NCBI RefSeq assembly: GCF_009720725.1
Contig: NZ_WNKT01000009.1
Span: 1 to 64,000, forward strand
Origin: Allochromatium palmeri
Lineage (GTDB): Bacteria; Pseudomonadota; Gammaproteobacteria; Chromatiales; Chromatiaceae
DNA: 64,000 nucleotides
Direction of reading: 5' to 3'
In this document: piece after piece, positions 8,097-16,010 of the stretch
Layout: each line of letters opens with the position of its first letter
Position numbering within the stretch: position 1 is the first letter of the stretch
Position numbers and translations under genes: made by a program
The notes under the pieces: model-generated
The model's input: the letters and a program-made list of their open reading frames with translations, nothing else
Database searches by the model: none
What the model was told of the DNA's origin: nothing

Positions 8097-9662
8097 TCAG
8101 CGCGCGCCGTCACGCTTGTAGCGGTAGAGCGACCAGCGATGCAGCGGACGCCGACAGGGCGATTCACGCCCTTCACTCAGCGGCTGACCCGGACAGTCGA
8201 ACAGACGTCGCTCGGTCGTGAGGCTGAAGCCGGGGATCTGGGGAGGTGCGCCAAAGCGGGTCAGCAACCAAAAGGGCGTCGTGACCGTCTGCAGATCGAT
8301 CCGGGGTGCGATCCGGCCGCGCAGATACTCCGAAGGCCGCGAGAGTCCCGGCCATTGGCTGGTGGCGGCCAGATCAGGTCGATAGAAGCGCAGCATGGCC
8401 GTGAGCTGATAGCGATCCGCATAGACCGGCGCATCGAGTCCGGCGGCAATCTCGGCCAGTTCCGCGAAACCATGGGTCTCGCGCAGGATACGGTTGTGAC
8501 TGTCGGGAAGCGGCAGCGCGACGGTTACGGCATGGATGACATAGAACGTGGCCAGCGCCAGGTTGGCCAGGGCCGCCATCCAGGCCCAGCGGCGCACCCG
8601 ACGTAACCAGAGCGCCGCCAGCGGCGCGGCGCCGAGCAGATACATGGCCGGCCAGTTGGCCTCGACATCGCTGATCAGGGCCACCAGCGCAAAGAAGCCC
8701 AATGGAAACAGGCTCGCGGCGAGCAGCAACGTCCGTCCAGGCAGCGTCAGCCGCGAGTCGGACATCGAACATGGCGTCGCCGCGCCCGTCTCACGGCGAC
8801 CGAGCCAGGGTGCCAGCAGGATCGGCAGCGCGATCAGGCCCCACAGAGCGATCTGGACCCCAACATACTCCAACAGACTCGCGGCACGCTCCCCAGACGT
8901 CTCGGGACCGGACTGCTCGATCGTCGCCGCCTCGGGTGCGACCGCTCCACCGATCTCGGTGGCGAAGCCGTGTCCGAACTGAAAGCCCAGCGTCAGCCAG
9001 TCGTTCTGCGCGTTCCAAATCAGATTCGGCGCAAAGACCAGCAGTGCCACGCCCGCTCCCAGATAGGGCCAGCGCGTCAGCAACGACCGCCAGTTCGCGC
9101 CCAGGATCGCCAACAGCAGCACCGGGCCGATCAGGAACATGGTGTACTTGCCCAGCAAGCCCAGACCGATGGCGATCCCGGCCGTGATCCAGCGACGCGG
9201 ATCGACGGCGAGCGCGCGCTCGGCCTCGTGCAGGGCCAGCGCCCAGGTAAGCGCCAGCACGCTGTCGGGCGTGGTGATGACGCCACTGGCGATCCCGGCC
9301 AGGGTCGCACCGGCCAGCATCAGCGCCAGCGTCCGATCACGGATGTCGGTCAGGCCACAGTGGCGATAGAAGCGTTCGAGCACCACTAACGTTGCCAGCC
9401 CCGCCAGCAGGCCGCCGAGCCGCGCCATGAACACCGATCCAGGCTCCAGCCGCACGCCCAATCCAAGCAGCGCCACGCCCGGCGGATGGTCGAAATAGCC
9501 CCAGGCCAGCGCGCGCGCCCAATCGAAGTAATAGGCTTCGTCCTGGGTCACGGGCATCAGGGCGGCGATGGCCAGGCGCCAGATCGCCAGGCCGCCGAGC
9601 ACCAGAAGCAGCAGCCACCGGCCATCCAGGCGTGAAAGGGAATCATCGGGGAAGTGCATCAT
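8097..9662 (-). CDS. Membrane glycosyltransferase, family 39 / ArnT-like
   Basis: A 521-residue polytopic membrane protein. Near the N-terminus it carries the DEAYY acidic motif (in MPVTQDEAYYFDWARAL) followed by YFDHPPGVALL, the hallmarks of polyprenyl-phosphate-sugar transferases related to PMT and ArnT. About ten hydrophobic segments follow, with a soluble C-terminal part. It probably moves a sugar from a lipid carrier onto a periplasmic acceptor. The divergent neighbour encodes a DPM1-like synthase of such lipid-linked sugars, which supports a two-step pathway. The start is ATG 9662 or 9659. Confidence 0.85.
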   Translation of the reverse strand: MMHFPDDSLSRLDGRWLLLLVLGGLAIWRLAIAALMPVTQDEAYYFDWARALAWGYFDHPPGVALLGLGVRLEPGSVFMARLGGLLAGLATLVVLERFYRHCGLTDIRDRTLALMLAGATLAGIASGVITTPDSVLALTWALALHEAERALAVDPRRWITAGIAIGLGLLGKYTMFLIGPVLLLAILGANWRSLLTRWPYLGAGVALLVFAPNLIWNAQNDWLTLGFQFGHGFATEIGGAVAPEAATIEQSGPETSGERAASLLEYVGVQIALWGLIALPILLAPWLGRRETGAATPCSMSDSRLTLPGRTLLLAASLFPLGFFALVALISDVEANWPAMYLLGAAPLAALWLRRVRRWAWMAALANLALATFYVIHAVTVALPLPDSHNRILRETHGFAELAEIAAGLDAPVYADRYQLTAMLRFYRPDLAATSQWPGLSRPSEYLRGRIAPRIDLQTVTTPFWLLTRFGAPPQIPGFSLTTERRLFDCPGQPLSEGRESPCRRPLHRWSLYRYKRDGAR

Positions 9663-9750
9663 GAAAACGTCGTCGGTTATAGAATGGCGGACCAAGCACG
9701 CCGCACTGTCAGCGCCCATTGTCTACCAGACCCACCCAAGGTTGCACCCG

Positions 9751-10887
9751 ATGTCCGATCGCCCTACCCCGCCCACTGGCCACCGTCCACCCGAACTAGC
9801 CGTGATCGTACCGACCTACAAGGAAGTCGACTCGGTTGACGAGGTCGCACGCCGGGTCGCGGCTGTGCTCGACGGGGTCGATTGGGAGCTGATCTTCGTC
9901 GACGACGACTCGCCCGATGGCACCGCCGACCGAGCACGCCAACTGGCCAGCCAAGACGCGCGCATCCGGGTGATACAGCGCATCGGCCGGCGCGGACTGT
10001 CCTCGGCCTGCATCGAGGGCATGCTCTCGACCTCAGCGCCCTATCTGGCCGTGATGGATGGCGACCTCCAGCACGACGAGATCCTGCTGCCCCGGATGCT
10101 CCAGACCCTCCGCGATGAGGGGTTGGACATCGTGGTCGGCAGCCGCTATGTCGAGGGCGGCGACGTCGGCGACTGGAGCGCGCGGCGCCAGGGCATGAGT
10201 CGACTGGCGACCCGCTTGGGCCAGATCCTGATCCGCGCCGAACTCAGTGATCCCATGAGCGGCTTCTTCATGGTGCGCGAGCGTGTCATCCATGACTGTG
10301 TCCGACGTCTGACCGGAGTCGGCTTCAAGATCCTGCTCGACATCTTCTCAGCCGCCGAGACGCCCCTGCGCTTTCGCGAGCTGCCCTTCAGCTTCCGTCA
10401 GCGTCAGGCCGGACAGAGCAAGCTCGACAACGCGGTGCTCTGGGAATACCTGCTGATGCTGACCCAGAAACTGATCGGTCCCCTGATCCCGCTGCGCTTC
10501 ATCGCCTTCTCGCTGATCGGCGCCTTCGGTGTACTGGTACACATGAGCGTGCTCTGGCCGATCCTGCACTTCTTCGGTGAAAGCGCCTTCCTGGCCGGAC
10601 AGGCCGCCGCGACTCTGGTCGCTATGACCAGCAACTTTTTTCTCAACAACATCCTGACCTATCGCGACATGCGTCTGCGCGGCCGTCAGCTCATCTGGGG
10701 CTGGTTCAGCTTCGTGCTGGCCTGTAGCCTGGGGGCGCTGGCCAATGTCGGCATCGCGGATTATCTGTTCCAGAGCGGACGCTCGGGCTGGGTGCTGTCA
10801 GCGCTTGCCGGCATCCTGGTCGGGGCCGTGTGGAACTATGCCGTCACCGCTGTCTATACCTGGAAGCGCCCGGCCAATCCGATCTGA
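9751..10887 (+). CDS. Polyprenyl-phosphate glycosyltransferase with GtrA-like domain
   Basis: A 378-residue protein. The N-terminal GT2 domain (about residues 12-240) resembles dolichol-phosphate mannose synthase, with FVDDDSPDGTAD and a DxD-type MDGDLQHDE. The C-terminal part holds four hydrophobic helices of GtrA type. It would transfer a nucleotide sugar to polyprenyl phosphate and help present it across the membrane. It is divergent from the GT39 transferase, which is the expected user of that product. The start is ATG 9751; the long upstream frame overlaps the divergent gene. Confidence 0.87.
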   Translation: MSDRPTPPTGHRPPELAVIVPTYKEVDSVDEVARRVAAVLDGVDWELIFVDDDSPDGTADRARQLASQDARIRVIQRIGRRGLSSACIEGMLSTSAPYLAVMDGDLQHDEILLPRMLQTLRDEGLDIVVGSRYVEGGDVGDWSARRQGMSRLATRLGQILIRAELSDPMSGFFMVRERVIHDCVRRLTGVGFKILLDIFSAAETPLRFRELPFSFRQRQAGQSKLDNAVLWEYLLMLTQKLIGPLIPLRFIAFSLIGAFGVLVHMSVLWPILHFFGESAFLAGQAAATLVAMTSNFFLNNILTYRDMRLRGRQLIWGWFSFVLACSLGALANVGIADYLFQSGRSGWVLSALAGILVGAVWNYAVTAVYTWKRPANPI

Positions 10888-11018
10888 ACCCACGTCGAAC
10901 GCGCGGCTGGCGCTAGCGACCAAGACCCGGATGGGTTTAAGCTTGGTTGCATTGGCTGGTTCATGACCGCTTGGGTCGTGGACGCTCGAATACGCTTGCA
11001 ACACTCCGGGTGACAGCG

Positions 11019-11336
11019 ATGGATGACACACTCAAACGTTTGCTCGACGCCGAAATGCGCGCCGAACGGCTCGCCCAACAGGCCGAAGCCGAACAGGACA
11101 GCCTGATCCAGCAGGCCGTGGCCGACTCCAAGGCCGAAAACGAGCGCTTGACCGCGCGGATCCCGGAGCTGCAACGCGCCTTCATCGCCAAGGCCGAGGA
11201 ACGCGCCGAGCAGAACATCGCCGAACTGCGCCGCCGCTACGACGAGCGTCACGTTCAGTTGCGCGACCAGGCCGAGCAGCGCGAACCCGAGGCGCTGGAA
11301 GCCGCCTTTCAGCTTCTCATCGGTCTGGAACACTAG
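11019..11336 (+). CDS. V-type ATPase subunit H/G-like stalk protein
   Basis: A 105-residue, almost entirely alpha-helical charged protein (rich in A, E, Q, R), fitting the peripheral-stalk subunit called G or H in V/A-type ATPases. In the motor it would pair with subunit E to hold the catalytic head still. It is the first gene of the V-ATPase run, 29 bases before subunit C. The start is ATG 11019; the frame extends upstream, but that part is not coiled-coil-like. Sequence alone is low in complexity, so the call leans on context. Confidence 0.75.
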   Translation: MDDTLKRLLDAEMRAERLAQQAEAEQDSLIQQAVADSKAENERLTARIPELQRAFIAKAEERAEQNIAELRRRYDERHVQLRDQAEQREPEALEAAFQLLIGLEH

Positions 11337-11365
11337 GCCCAGCCTGGATAGCGCGGAGCCACTCC

Positions 11366-12412
11366 ATGAGCCAGGTCGCTGATCAAGCGTATCTCAACAC
11401 CCGCGTCTCGGTGATGGCCACGCGGCTCTTTGACCCGAGCCTGATCGAGCGTCTAGCCCATCTGCCGCTCGCGGCGCTCGCCGACGAATTCGACCTCGCC
11501 GCCCTGCTCGATGAGCACATCACGCCGGCGGTACGCCGCCGCGCCGCCGAGCAGAGCCTCATCCAACTGCTGCTCTCGGAGCTGCTGATTCTCACCCGCC
11601 CCATGAATGTCAACGAGCGCGCCCTAGTGCTCGACTGGGGTCGCAAATACGCGCTCTACAACCTCAAGACACTGATCCGCGGCAAACTCCGCGAACTCGA
11701 CCGCCACGAAATCAACGACAACCTCTTCGAGCTACCGGAGCACATCCGGCTGCCCGACAAGGAGCTCTTTGGGGCCGAAAACGTGCTCGAACTGCTGCGG
11801 CGGCTGGAGGTCGGGCCGCAACGCCAGATCGCCCGTCAGGCGCGCGAAGTCTACGAACAGCAACGCGAACCCTTTGCACTCGAGGCCGCGATCGATCAGC
11901 GTTATTTCATCGGTCTGGTGCACCGCGTCCAGGTCTTCGGCGCACCGCATCAGGAATGGCTACGGCGGCTGATCTCAGCAGAACTCGACAGCATCGGACT
12001 CATCTGGCTGTTACGCTTCCGCTTCACCTATCGGCTCTCACCGTCCGAGACCTATTATTGGCTGGTGCCCTCAATGCGGGTGCTCACGCGCGAGCGTCTA
12101 CTGCGCCTGGTTGATCTCGATAGCTTCGAGCAGGTACTTGATGCGCTGCCGGAGCCATTGCGCACCCGCTGTGCCGATTGTGGCTCGATCGCCGAGGCCC
12201 AGCCGCGTCTGGCGCGTCATGCCATCGACGAAATCCGTCTGGTGCTGGCGCGCAGTCCATCGGGCGTGGCGCGCGCCCTAGCCTATCTGATGCTGCGCGA
12301 GACCGACCTGCTAGGGTTGTTTGCCGCGATCCAGGGACGTTTGCTCGGATTCGACGACCGGATCATCCAACACGCGCTCACGCAGATCGAGCCGGGTGTG
12401 ACGGGGAGCTGA
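11366..12412 (+). CDS. V-type ATPase subunit C (AC39 family)
   Basis: A 348-residue helical protein matching the AC39/d-type subunit that links the central rotor shaft to the proteolipid ring. Features include the repeated L-rich helical bundles, the YALYNLKTLIRGKL segment and a C-terminal RETDLLGLFAAIQGRLLG. It sits between the stalk subunit and subunit I, the usual neighbourhood. A GGGGAG sequence at its 3' end serves as a ribosome-binding site for the next gene. Confidence 0.85.
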   Translation: MSQVADQAYLNTRVSVMATRLFDPSLIERLAHLPLAALADEFDLAALLDEHITPAVRRRAAEQSLIQLLLSELLILTRPMNVNERALVLDWGRKYALYNLKTLIRGKLRELDRHEINDNLFELPEHIRLPDKELFGAENVLELLRRLEVGPQRQIARQAREVYEQQREPFALEAAIDQRYFIGLVHRVQVFGAPHQEWLRRLISAELDSIGLIWLLRFRFTYRLSPSETYYWLVPSMRVLTRERLLRLVDLDSFEQVLDALPEPLRTRCADCGSIAEAQPRLARHAIDEIRLVLARSPSGVARALAYLMLRETDLLGLFAAIQGRLLGFDDRIIQHALTQIEPGVTGS

Positions 12413-12415
12413 CTT

Positions 12416-14479
12416 ATGTGGATGCCGATGTCGATGTTGAAACACAGACTGATGAAGCACATCCATTCGTGGATGGCGCTGTTGCAGTGGCAGCCCGAGC
12501 GAATGATGCCGCGCATCCGCTCGTGGTTAGCACTGTTGCAGCCCGTGCTGATGATGCAGCGCATCCGCTCGTGGGTGTCGATGCTGAAACCCACGCCGAT
12601 GAAGTACATCCGTCTGCTGGTTCTGACCGACGACCTGCCGTGTGCCTCGCTGGCGCTCGCCGAGACCCAGTGCGTCCATCCCGATCAGCGCGCACCCGAG
12701 TCCGAGCAGCTGGACACCCTACCCGGTCGCCCCTTCCACGACATCCACATCCAGGCCCAGTCGCGGCTCGACAAGATCGCGCGACTCATTCACTTTGCGC
12801 CACCGGCAACCATCGAGCCGACGCGCGTGATCGAGCCGGATGAACTCGCGCAGCTCAACGATTGGCTCGGTCGGATCTGGGACGAAACCTCGAGTTATGA
12901 AGAAAATTTCAGACAGCTCGCCGATCAGGAACGTCTGATCGACGAGCAGCAGGCCGCGCTGGAGAACTTCAGTCATCTCAACATCGACCTCGGGATGCTG
13001 CGCACCAAGACGCGCTTTCTCGACATCCATGTCGGTCTGGTGCCACGCGAGAACCTGCGCCAGCTCGAAGGCGCGGTGACGCTCGCCGGACACATCCTGC
13101 ATGTCTACATGGAACGCGGCGACAACACCCACGTCGTCATCGTCGGCGCGACCGATGCCAAGGAGGCGAGTCTCGACTCGGTGCTCACCGCCGCCGCCTT
13201 TCAGGCAATTCCCATCCCCGAGGAACTCAATAGCGAACCGGCGGAGCTTCAGCGCGAATTTGCCAGCCGACTCGACGCCATCGTCGAGGAACGCACCACG
13301 CTCACTGAGACCTTGCGCCACTGGTCGGAGCCATATCACGCGCGTCTGCGCGAAGCACAACGTACACTGATGCTGGCCGAGCCACTGGTGACGCTCGACA
13401 ACGCGCTGCGGAGCACCGGACATCTGGCGCATCTGGCCGGCTGGGTGCCAGCGCGGGCGATCGACTCCGTGCGCCAGCGGCTCGACGCGGCGCTGGCTGG
13501 ACGCTACGACCTGACTGTGCGCGATCCCTTGCCCGAGGAGCGGCCACTGGTACCCACCGTGCCCGCCAAGAGTCGCTGGCTCACCCCCTTCTCGCTGCTC
13601 GTCAACCAATACGGCATCCCGGCCTACGGCGAGGTGGACCCAACGCCCTGGTTTGCGGTCACCTTCCTGCTGATGTTCGGGATGATGTTCGGTGACCTGG
13701 GACACGGTGCCGTGATTGTACTGGCGGCTGTGCTGGCGCGCCGCAAGCTGCCGAAGTTCTATCTGTTCGGTGTCTTTGCCGGGATCTCGTCGATGGGCTT
13801 CGGGCTGCTTTTCGGCAGTGTCTTCGGTTACGAAGATATTCTACCCGCGCTGTGGATGTCGCCCCTCAATGACCCGATTCTCATGCTCAAAATTGCGCTC
13901 GGCTGGGGCATTGTCTTCATCCTGGTCGCCTGTTTGCTCGGCATCTACAACCGACTCATGATTGGTGATCGTGCGGGCGCGCTGTTCGAGCGTCACGGGC
14001 TGGTCAATCTACTGTTCTATCTGGCCTTTCTCTGGGGCGGCTATGGTCTGGCGACGGGCGCGGGGTTCGGTATCCTGCCGTCTCTGTTGGCGATTGGTTC
14101 ACTGCTGGCACTCGCGGCCTTCCAGTGGCGTCATCTGCACGCTCCGACGGGCGAGAAAGCACTGGTGGTCGTTATCGAGACGCTCGACACCGTCATCGTT
14201 TATCTCTCCAATACCCTATCCTTCCTGCGTGTCGCGGCCTTCAGCCTGAACCATGTCGCCCTGGCGCTGGCCGTCTTCACGCTGGCTGACATGATGGGCC
14301 AGTTCGGTCATGTTGTGACCATCCTGCTCGGCAATGTCTTCATCCTGGTGTTGGAGGGCGGAATCGTCATGATCCAGGTGATGCGACTGCAATACTACGA
14401 AGGCTTTTCGCGCTACTTCTCCGGCACTGGACACCAATTCCTTCCCTTGCGCCTGCGGCGTAGAACGGCCGCGTCGTAG
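12416..14479 (+). CDS. V-type ATPase subunit I (a-type), membrane stator
   Basis: A 687-residue protein with a soluble N-terminal half (residues about 60-375) and a membrane half with several helices. The latter includes MFGMMFGDLGHGAV and the late SNTLSFLRVAAFSLNHVAL helix, whose arginine is expected to line the ion path. Conserved sequence starts at about residue 60 (MKYIRLLVLTDD). The preceding 55 residues are an odd repetitive, Met- and Trp-rich extension. GGGGAG eight bases before ATG 12416 supports the long start; ATG 12581 or 12599 are alternatives that would give a normal N-terminus. Confidence 0.88.
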   Translation: MWMPMSMLKHRLMKHIHSWMALLQWQPERMMPRIRSWLALLQPVLMMQRIRSWVSMLKPTPMKYIRLLVLTDDLPCASLALAETQCVHPDQRAPESEQLDTLPGRPFHDIHIQAQSRLDKIARLIHFAPPATIEPTRVIEPDELAQLNDWLGRIWDETSSYEENFRQLADQERLIDEQQAALENFSHLNIDLGMLRTKTRFLDIHVGLVPRENLRQLEGAVTLAGHILHVYMERGDNTHVVIVGATDAKEASLDSVLTAAAFQAIPIPEELNSEPAELQREFASRLDAIVEERTTLTETLRHWSEPYHARLREAQRTLMLAEPLVTLDNALRSTGHLAHLAGWVPARAIDSVRQRLDAALAGRYDLTVRDPLPEERPLVPTVPAKSRWLTPFSLLVNQYGIPAYGEVDPTPWFAVTFLLMFGMMFGDLGHGAVIVLAAVLARRKLPKFYLFGVFAGISSMGFGLLFGSVFGYEDILPALWMSPLNDPILMLKIALGWGIVFILVACLLGIYNRLMIGDRAGALFERHGLVNLLFYLAFLWGGYGLATGAGFGILPSLLAIGSLLALAAFQWRHLHAPTGEKALVVVIETLDTVIVYLSNTLSFLRVAAFSLNHVALALAVFTLADMMGQFGHVVTILLGNVFILVLEGGIVMIQVMRLQYYEGFSRYFSGTGHQFLPLRLRRRTAAS
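12423..12622 (+). repeat. In-frame imperfect repeats at start of subunit I gene
   Basis: A segment of about 34 bases at 12431-12464 (TCGATGTTGAAACAC...) recurs at 12578-12611, exactly 147 bases (49 codons) later and in frame. Between them, related 25-base units with core GCGCATCCGCTCGTGG lie at 12511-12526 and 12559-12574, with a diverged form at 12451-12472. The translated repeat reads SMLK..MK.I and RIRSW. It looks like expansion of the original gene start. Confidence 0.75.
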
Positions 14480-14520
14480 AGTTCAGGCCAACGGCATCTC
14501 ACTCTCTCAAGGAGCATTTC

Positions 14521-14967
14521 ATGTACTGGCTCGTTGCACTCATGTCCCTGGCCATCTTCGGCCTGATCGTCTCGGGTCTCCTGCTGGAGATCCGTCCCGC
14601 ACTCGTGACGCATATCCGTCCCTGGCACAAACCCGCGCTGGGCACGCAACTGATCGTTTTCGTTGGCGCTCAGTTCGGACTGCTCCTGATGGGCCTCTCG
14701 GATGTCATGGCCTCAGAGCCGGCGACCGGCGGCCTGATCGAGATGACGACCGGCATGGGTCTGGCCATCCTCGGCGTCGGCATCCCGACCGGACTCTCGA
14801 CCATCGGTGCCGGCATTGCCGTGGGTCCGATTGGTGCAGCCTCGCTCGCTGCCGTCATGGAACGCCCTGAAGCACTGGGCCGCACACTCATCTTTCTGGG
14901 ATTGGCGGAAGGTATCGCCATCTACGGTCTGGTGATGAGTATCCTGCTGCTCAATCGACTCGGCTGA
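14521..14967 (+). CDS. V-type ATPase subunit K (proteolipid ring)
   Basis: A 148-residue, very hydrophobic protein with two helical hairpins, the ring subunit that carries ions across the membrane. The second hairpin has LGLAEGIAIYGLV, with E130 as the expected ion-binding carboxylate. The first hairpin lacks an equivalent acidic residue, as in other bacterial K subunits. A good ribosome-binding site (AAGGAG) precedes the ATG. I could not decide proton versus sodium specificity from the residues. Confidence 0.9.
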   Translation: MYWLVALMSLAIFGLIVSGLLLEIRPALVTHIRPWHKPALGTQLIVFVGAQFGLLLMGLSDVMASEPATGGLIEMTTGMGLAILGVGIPTGLSTIGAGIAVGPIGAASLAAVMERPEALGRTLIFLGLAEGIAIYGLVMSILLLNRLG

Positions 14968-14975
14968 GCGCCGGG

Positions 14976-15350
14976 ATGGACAGCGCGATCGAACAGGATC
15001 GTCATCCGACCCGATTGCTGTTTCTCGGCGAGGAAAATCTCGCCGACGGCTTTCGGCTGATCGGATTCGAGACCTATCCAAATCCGACCCCGGAGGATGC
15101 TGACCGACTGCTGCGCGATCTGCGCCGCGATCAGGCCAAGGCCCTGGTCATCGTCGACGACGCGCTCATGGCTCAGAACATCCCGAACCTGCAACGGGTG
15201 CGGCAGGAAGGCGGACGCATCGTGGTGATCGCCGTCCCTGCGCTCGGCGCCCACCCCCGGCTGACCAGCGAGGTCGCCCAGCGGCTGGCCACGCTTTTTG
15301 GAGCCGCGACACTGGAGACCGCCCCGAGCGGCGAGCGAGACTCATCGTGA
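14976..15350 (+). CDS. V-type ATPase subunit F
   Basis: A 124-residue small soluble protein with the pattern of the central-shaft F subunit: a GFRLIGFETYP strand near the start, a KALVIVDDALMAQ core and a VIAVPALG strand. It starts nine bases after subunit K, and its stop overlaps the GTG start of the next gene (GTGA). The family call depends on size, pattern and position. Confidence 0.78.
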   Translation: MDSAIEQDRHPTRLLFLGEENLADGFRLIGFETYPNPTPEDADRLLRDLRRDQAKALVIVDDALMAQNIPNLQRVRQEGGRIVVIAVPALGAHPRLTSEVAQRLATLFGAATLETAPSGERDSS

Positions 15351-15994
15351 ATCAGGTCGAAGAACTCGAACGCGCCATCCTGGCACGCGCCGAACGGCTG
15401 GCGGGTGAATATCGTGAACGCGCCGCGCGCAGCCGTGACAGTATTTTGCGAGAGGCGGCCGAGCGTCTGCGCTTGCGCGAAGCGCGTGAGGACGGCCTTG
15501 CCAAAACACGCGCTGAGCGTAGCTTCCGTCAGCAAGTGCAGGCGAGCGAACTCAAGATGCAGACCCATCTCGACCGCATGCGCTGGAATCTGGTGCTCGA
15601 TGTCGAGCAGCGTCTGGCTGATCGGATGCGCGTCTTCATGGAGGACGAGCCGACCTATGACGCCTGGCTGGTGAGTCTGATCGTCGAGGCCGCCGGAGTC
15701 ATCGAGTCGCCCGAGATTCAGATTACGGCCAACGCCCACGATCAGCGCCGGCTGTTCATGAACTGGGATACGGTTGTCGCCGCCCTGCCCCACGGCAGAC
15801 TGGCCGCGCTTGCCCCGGCGCCCGAGGCGATCGATACGCTCGGCGGTGTGCTGGTGACGAGCGTCGATGGACGTATCCGCGTCGACCACACCTTCGAGGG
15901 CCGACTCGAACGCCTGCGCCCGCGTATCCAGCAAACCATCCTGGAGCGCCTGCTGCCCGGCGGCTTCGACACTGGCAGCCTTTTCATCGGATGA
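15347..15994 (+). CDS. V-type ATPase subunit E (peripheral stalk)
   Basis: A 215-residue protein whose first 95 residues form a long charged helix (many E, R, A) and whose remainder is a mixed domain with a GGVLVTSVDGRIRVDHTFEGRL segment, the signature end of subunit E proteins. It would form the peripheral stalk with the H/G-type subunit. It starts at GTG 15347, overlapping the subunit F stop, so the two are probably translationally coupled. Confidence 0.86.
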   Translation: MNQVEELERAILARAERLAGEYRERAARSRDSILREAAERLRLREAREDGLAKTRAERSFRQQVQASELKMQTHLDRMRWNLVLDVEQRLADRMRVFMEDEPTYDAWLVSLIVEAAGVIESPEIQITANAHDQRRLFMNWDTVVAALPHGRLAALAPAPEAIDTLGGVLVTSVDGRIRVDHTFEGRLERLRPRIQQTILERLLPGGFDTGSLFIG

Positions 15995-16010
15995 GCGAGA
16001 CAGCGAGACC

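Noticed and set aside
12178-12843. A 221-codon plus-strand frame with repeats such as DDAAHPLV over the end of subunit C and start of subunit I.
   Set aside because: It overlaps two well-supported genes, has no ribosome-binding site and only reflects the DNA repeats.
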